Origin: a virus
Length of the DNA: 34,991 bases
Reading direction: 5' to 3' (one strand)
IMG/VR virus record: IMGVR_UViG_3300024339_000039
Location: 1 to 34,991 of that record
The notes under the pieces were generated by a model that saw only the letters and a program-made list of their open reading frames with translations, ran no database searches and was not told where the DNA came from. The translations under genes and the position numbers were made by a program. How positions within the stretch are numbered: the first letter of the stretch is position 1; each line of letters opens with the position of its first letter. Below, piece by piece: positions 30,519 through 34,991 of this stretch.

Positions 30519-33029
30519 TTATACCTTCACTATTGGAGTTCCACCAAATCCAACGCCACGAACCGCACTTTGCTTTCCCGTTGTTCTTAAATCCGCCTCT
30601 TCGTCCGCAAGGCTTGACACCGTTGGCGGCGTTTTATTAGCTTCAAATGTTGTTATCGGCACTGTGTGAGTACGGCAATTATGGTGTGCCGGGAAAGTTG
30701 GTGCATCAGTCTTTTTAAATACCTTTCCATCAAGGCCAGCACAATAATCAGTAGTCCTCGAATCTAAAATAGCCGACACCTGTACAAATGGAATAAAGTC
30801 CGCAATCTCCGGATCTTTATAATACATTTCCCGTCCCCTGTTCTGAGCCGTATTAACGTTGTTCCTGACGATTGTATTAAGCCTGTTTGGGGTTGTCAGA
30901 TTAGCACTTATAGATCCTTTATCGATATACCTATCAAATAGATTCTCAAGATTCACTGTCGCAGTCTTGGCATCGCCAGTTGCAATAGCATCAAATAATA
31001 TCATTTTTGATTGATTAAGAATATGAGTTGATTCAATGCCACTAATAGCAAAAGCAGTGTCCTCATAATATGCCATCTCTTTAGTGGTACCGAGTACCAA
31101 TTCAGTCCTAGATCCATCTTCTTGGACTTTCCGGACAATTCTCTTTGTTCTCATAAATTCCAGGGCCTGTGCCGTTGGCATAGGCATCCACGGGTCAAAT
31201 TCCGGAGCACTGGCATATTCAATTATATGCGCAAAGGCAACGGCCTTTGGTATTTTCTTTTTCTCCAGTTGCAAAGGGACTTCACCGTTTATTAACACCT
31301 GTGATTCTCTGAATTTATTATCAAGGTCAATCTTTACCATCCAATTCCGTAATATATTCTTGAAGTCACCAACATTTCTTAATGTCATTTTATTGATGGC
31401 CTTATTATCGTTATTCTTTAATATACTTTCTGATTGTTTTATGATTTGAGAACGCCACTTAAGAACAACATCCAATAAATCTTCTGTCAAATGCTCTTCA
31501 TACGATTGTGCCTGCTTATCGAGATCAGGGAAATCAACCTTGACTTCGTAGACCGTTGGCTCTCTGGTTAGTTCAAAATCAAGATGCATGGCTTTGGCCT
31601 TCTCAATGTCTTTTGCTGTGGCACTCGGCACATTACCAGAGATCTTCCTGCCTTCTCGTTCTCGCCTTTCTTCTTCTTCTTTTTTAAGTGCATCCTGAAC
31701 CTGTTTATCTGCGAGGGTTTTATCTGCCGCTTCTTTATCCTTTATTTCCTGTGGTTTGTCCGGAATATTTGTATAATCCCTCACCCACTCCTCGTTAGGA
31801 TTTACAATACCAGCTTTCACAAGTATGTCTATTATTTTAGCCTTTACTTCTACGTTATCCTCGTGGATTGATTCGAATTTAAACTTCGGCTTCAAATCGT
31901 TATCAACAATTCCATAATTGAATAATATAAGCTGCTCAATTATCTGATCATCTACAACGGCATTCTCTATATCGTCGCCCATTTCATCAAGTACCAATAC
32001 AAACAATGCAAATCGTTCTCTTGACAGAGCATAGCTTCCACCTCCAGAACCACCTTGTGCCGCCATATCAGGCATTAATAACGCCCTGGCCATCATTACA
32101 TCATACTTATCTATTGCCGCAATGTAGCCACCTTCCCCTTTGCGCTTTGCTTCTAATAATTCAAGCGTCACTCCCTCTGGCACCCTGAATCCTGCTTTAG
32201 ACTGATAATTTTTTAGCAAATTATCGATAACATTCATAAGGTTCTTGTCTTTGGCATGTTTGTCCTCATATTTAGCCGCAAGGGTTGGCATCCCAAAGCG
32301 TTCTAAATATATATTCATAAACTTGAGAACAAAGTTTTTTGACCACCATGGCTTATATGCTTCTCTGAGATCAGACTGGCCGTATGGATTCCCAAATTCT
32401 TTATTTGCAGAATATAATATAAATTTATGTAAAGGATATGGGTTCGCATGTGTGCCTAAATCGCCATCAATATCTTGATTTACATTATCCCGGATTATTC
32501 CGGTTACGTTTCTGAATTTATCTATTTGGAATCTATAATCGAACGGTTCTTTAGTTTTGATATTACGCAAACCAATCTTGCCGGTCCACCTACCAGTAGC
32601 TATAATCTCGAATATCTTTTCACTCAGAGAATAACCGTAGTCACGAGCCGTCATGATATCCGCCAGCTTGACCTTGAAAGTTTCCTTAATATTAAGAAGA
32701 TTGTAATCTACAAATTCAGCCATTTCAACGCTGAGTGCATTGTCTGGATCGCCTGCCTTAATCTCATAATCGGTGCTAAGACGTGCTTTAATCTTGGTTT
32801 GTTGTATAGATTTGATTTGTGAGTCTTTGCGCATTTCCGAATACGTGTGAAGGCCTTTTTTCTGGACTAAATCATCTGGGTTGTATTCGTCAAATCCCCA
32901 AGCCCTAAATATACGGCTTGATGCGGTGACAATCTCTTTTGTTATGTGCCTTGTGGAAGTCTCTTGGTCTTTGGGTACGGTGTTCTCTGGAATGTGTGAG
33001 TATTCACTATATGGATCTATTATATACAA
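30519..33029 (-). CDS. Portal protein fused to a MuF/SPP1 gp7-type head morphogenesis domain
   Basis: 836 residues. The start is probably TTG (33027-33029) after GAGG. Residues about 50-400 follow the Mu gp29/DUF935 portal pattern (DYGYSLSEKIFEI; NPYGQSDLREAYKPWW; FGMPTLAAKYE). A charged helical linker (EEERREREGRK) follows near residue 460. Residues about 700-800 have VSAILDSRTTDYCAGLDGKVF ... AHHNCRTHTVPI, the SPP1 gp7/MuF signature. In Mu these are two separate proteins; here they form one chain. The portal makes the DNA entry ring, and the MuF part is a minor head protein that may leave with the DNA. Confidence 0.85.
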   Translation of the reverse strand: MYIIDPYSEYSHIPENTVPKDQETSTRHITKEIVTASSRIFRAWGFDEYNPDDLVQKKGLHTYSEMRKDSQIKSIQQTKIKARLSTDYEIKAGDPDNALSVEMAEFVDYNLLNIKETFKVKLADIMTARDYGYSLSEKIFEIIATGRWTGKIGLRNIKTKEPFDYRFQIDKFRNVTGIIRDNVNQDIDGDLGTHANPYPLHKFILYSANKEFGNPYGQSDLREAYKPWWSKNFVLKFMNIYLERFGMPTLAAKYEDKHAKDKNLMNVIDNLLKNYQSKAGFRVPEGVTLELLEAKRKGEGGYIAAIDKYDVMMARALLMPDMAAQGGSGGGSYALSRERFALFVLVLDEMGDDIENAVVDDQIIEQLILFNYGIVDNDLKPKFKFESIHEDNVEVKAKIIDILVKAGIVNPNEEWVRDYTNIPDKPQEIKDKEAADKTLADKQVQDALKKEEEERREREGRKISGNVPSATAKDIEKAKAMHLDFELTREPTVYEVKVDFPDLDKQAQSYEEHLTEDLLDVVLKWRSQIIKQSESILKNNDNKAINKMTLRNVGDFKNILRNWMVKIDLDNKFRESQVLINGEVPLQLEKKKIPKAVAFAHIIEYASAPEFDPWMPMPTAQALEFMRTKRIVRKVQEDGSRTELVLGTTKEMAYYEDTAFAISGIESTHILNQSKMILFDAIATGDAKTATVNLENLFDRYIDKGSISANLTTPNRLNTIVRNNVNTAQNRGREMYYKDPEIADFIPFVQVSAILDSRTTDYCAGLDGKVFKKTDAPTFPAHHNCRTHTVPITTFEANKTPPTVSSLADEEADLRTTGKQSAVRGVGFGGTPIVKV

Positions 33030-33047
33030 CGCTTCACCCTCAATTTG

Positions 33048-34769
33048 TTATAAACTGAATATGTCACTGTTATCTTCTTCTGGTGTAAACTCCCTGCCAT
33101 TACTTTCTATGTCATAGTCCTTACTATCAAGGATTATATAATTACCAAGTAACATCTGTGCTACCTTTGCATATACTGCTGAATGGAAATAATGATCAGG
33201 CTTAGATCCCTCAGACCAATCAAACCTTACCCTGCCATGGTTACCCCTTACCATTAAGCGCTTTGGGGCTTGCATATGAGCATAAAACTCACCTTTTTCA
33301 ATATCGTGTGCTTCTTGTGGCAGAAAAACCTTGCTGCTTTTGTAGTCCTCCACCATTTCATCAATCACCCATGTTCTATGAGCCCTGACCTGTTTTAATT
33401 CTTTATCTTCTTTGTATATTTCTTTTGGCTGTTCTTCTGTACTATAATAACAACCCCATATCACAAAGTCACTTTTTTCACACAATTTACTTGATAGTTT
33501 TGTCTCAGGCATCATATCAACAATGCCTTGCCTCACCCTGTAAGCCTCAATCAAATGGTTTATTTCCGCAAAGCTCCGGTCATCAGCCACAAGTAATTTG
33601 TTTATATATACTAATTCGCGTTTTTCCTCTCTTAATCTCCATATAGTCACGTGAAAATACTTGCCAACGTCAATTCCCATAACACAGCAGTCGTTATAAT
33701 CGGTGTGTGTACTTGTTAAAGTATAACTTTGTTTGCAATTGTCAAGTATTTTCTTTGAAATGCTTGCGCCTTCTGGCGAGTAAGTAAGGCCTAAATCATT
33801 GTTAAGAAAGTGCTGTTTTTCAAGTTCGCTCTTTTTTGATTTGATATATTTATCATACAGAATTGCTGGAGTTTTCTTGGGATGGCATAGCGCCGGTATC
33901 ATGTATCCGGAAATGTCGCTTTCCTCCCTGGCGACATATTCTCCCATGGCGAACCGGTTCATTACCTTTCTACAATCGGCTTTTATACAATGCAACTGTA
34001 TGTCCTCGCTGATAGGCACCCACTCATCACTAACATATTCATCTTTTCTCAGGACATTACCAAAGAAGTCCAATATCTGTTGATGACCGCAATGTGGGCA
34101 CTTAAGAAACCAATGCTTCTGGTCTGACAGGCTGAATTTTGCGTCTATGCCCTCATTCTCAAGAGTCGGGGTGCTGATATCTATTTTTATTGCATGGTTA
34201 CTATGGTCAAGCGTGTTGTCGGCCAGTGACAAATATTCTTGGTCACAATAATCTAATTCGTCTATGATTCGGATATCTGCAGGATGAGAAATCATCTCAG
34301 TCCTGGAATTTGAACCTACAAAGATTAGATTTGTGCCTTTCTTAAGAGTCTTCAACATCAAATTCCCTTCGTCAGACTTTCTCTTGAATGCTTTATAGCA
34401 CCCGCCATCCAGCAACGGATCAACCCTCGTTTTTACATATGAATCTCTGAGCTTTTGTTTTGGAAGAACTGTAAATGACGTGAGTTTCCGGACAGATGCC
34501 TCAAACATATAAACGAAGATCCATTCAGAGGCACCAACTTGCCGAGGCTTCTTTACAACTATTTCTTGGCTATCGTCCTTATATAAATCTATAAGATAAC
34601 CATGTTTCGTGAATTCGAGGCGATATCCTTTTGACGTGATATGCTTTTCAATTGCAAATTTAAGCCTGGGATGCTGCGTGGCATATATTTCGTTTTGCTT
34701 TGCGATCTTCGCAACATCAAACTTCAGGCTTAGACGTGCAATGTTAAATCTGTCTTCTGCTGTTTGCAT
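33048..34769 (-). CDS. Terminase large subunit (ATPase and nuclease)
   Basis: 573 residues, in the GpA-like class. Walker A-like KPRQVGAS at residues 74-81, Walker B IRIIDELD at 167-173 with D170 and E171, and coupling motif ISTPT at 198-202. A zinc-binding insert follows (C224, C227; C261, C266). The nuclease part starts near residue 365 (CCVMGIDVGKYFHVTIW) and ends with FDWSEGSKPDHYFHSAVYA. It pumps DNA through the portal and cuts concatemers. No small terminase was seen, so it may lie outside the window. The start ATG has no ribosome site and lies 8 bases after an extended -10 promoter. Confidence 0.9.
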   Translation of the reverse strand: MQTAEDRFNIARLSLKFDVAKIAKQNEIYATQHPRLKFAIEKHITSKGYRLEFTKHGYLIDLYKDDSQEIVVKKPRQVGASEWIFVYMFEASVRKLTSFTVLPKQKLRDSYVKTRVDPLLDGGCYKAFKRKSDEGNLMLKTLKKGTNLIFVGSNSRTEMISHPADIRIIDELDYCDQEYLSLADNTLDHSNHAIKIDISTPTLENEGIDAKFSLSDQKHWFLKCPHCGHQQILDFFGNVLRKDEYVSDEWVPISEDIQLHCIKADCRKVMNRFAMGEYVAREESDISGYMIPALCHPKKTPAILYDKYIKSKKSELEKQHFLNNDLGLTYSPEGASISKKILDNCKQSYTLTSTHTDYNDCCVMGIDVGKYFHVTIWRLREEKRELVYINKLLVADDRSFAEINHLIEAYRVRQGIVDMMPETKLSSKLCEKSDFVIWGCYYSTEEQPKEIYKEDKELKQVRAHRTWVIDEMVEDYKSSKVFLPQEAHDIEKGEFYAHMQAPKRLMVRGNHGRVRFDWSEGSKPDHYFHSAVYAKVAQMLLGNYIILDSKDYDIESNGREFTPEEDNSDIFSL

Positions 34770-34777
34770 ACATGGGC

Positions 34778-34786
34778 ATTATATCA
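34778..34786 (-). promoter_or_regulatory. Extended -10 promoter giving a possibly leaderless terminase mRNA
   Basis: On the minus strand TGATATAAT is a perfect extended -10 element (TGnTATAAT, 34778-34786), with no clear -35 box upstream. Transcription would start near 34770, at or one base before the terminase ATG. The terminase start has no Shine-Dalgarno sequence, which fits leaderless translation. Confidence 0.45.
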
Positions 34787-34991
34787 GTTTCTTGCAATAC
34801 TTTCTTTGTTTTAATTGTCACCAGTATTTATCGGCATATATTTATCATCATGCAAAAACGCATGGTTGCTTAACAGAAATCTTAATTATAAAAAGATTTG
34901 TTCGCATAAGTTGTACGAATATATAGTCTTGCAAAATTAAGAAAAACGTTAAGATTTTCGTTATGTTTTAATCGTTCAGCCAATTAACTAA
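34787..34991. other. AT-rich non-coding flank upstream of the terminase
   Basis: About 205 bases with many stop codons on both strands and no supported gene. It holds two small inverted repeats: CATGC/GCATG around 34850-34865 and AAATCTT/AAGATTT at 34877-34883 with 34893-34899. These may be hairpins in a transcript coming from the right, or packaging or regulatory sites. Nothing else is recognised. Confidence 0.4.

Noticed and set aside
1-34991. CRISPR arrays, tRNAs, insertion sequences or an integrase
   Set aside because: No regular spaced repeats, cloverleaf sequence, transposase or integrase motif was recognised by reading; a dedicated scan was not possible.

Overview
This window is the late (virion and lysis) gene region of a tailed double-stranded DNA bacteriophage or prophage of unknown host. 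Every supported gene is on the minus strand, so transcription runs from right to left. The evidence is a large terminase, a portal fused to a MuF-type head protein, protease/scaffold, cement and capsid genes, tail-completion genes, a tail tube gene, a tail assembly chaperone with a frameshift extension, a long tape measure gene and baseplate/fibre genes. A tail tube plus tape measure with no sheath gene seen suggests a siphovirus-like particle with a Mu-like head module. No integrase, replication gene, tRNA, CRISPR array or insertion sequence was seen. Lysis genes that include a small lipoprotein, and LPS-type glycosyltransferases, weakly suggest a Gram-negative host.

Layout in transcription order: terminase (33.0-34.8 kb); portal-MuF fusion (30.5-33.0); a probable lysis group (coiled-coil membrane protein, permuted NlpC/P60-like hydrolase, 54-residue lipoprotein, one-helix membrane protein; 28.8-30.5); a tail fibre with an endosialidase-type chaperone end (27.1-28.8); small genes and a repeat-bearing virion protein (24.5-27.1); protease-scaffold, cement and major capsid (21.7-24.5); a hairpin terminator (21.5); two zinc-ribbon proteins and the connector/tail-completion genes (18.7-21.5); then an 8.5 kb cassette of sugar and radical chemistry (10.2-18.7) holding two GT-B glycosyltransferases, a zinc ribbon, a methyltransferase, a SPASM radical SAM enzyme, a 57-residue peptide, an aldo/keto-reductase-like protein, a virion-like protein, a heptosyltransferase-like GT9 and a B12-type radical SAM enzyme. 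After the cassette come the tail tube, the chaperone with a -1 frameshift, the tape measure, three to four baseplate/fibre genes and a holin-like gene (0.4-9.8). The left end (64-433) is a non-coding control region followed by the start of another leftward gene.

The cassette is the best candidate for an undescribed system. Its genes are joined by stop/start overlaps and very short gaps, and it lies inside the virion operon between tail-completion and tail-tube genes. That placement suggests it acts late, perhaps decorating virion proteins or altering host surface glycan (inference). Other observations are a strong excess of the tripeptide Ser-Gly-Asp in six virion proteins, encoded by varied codons; a five-codon minigene overlapping the tail tube start; a possibly leaderless terminase mRNA; a possible ATT start on the methyltransferase; and several short genes (41-57 aa) that ordinary gene calling would miss.
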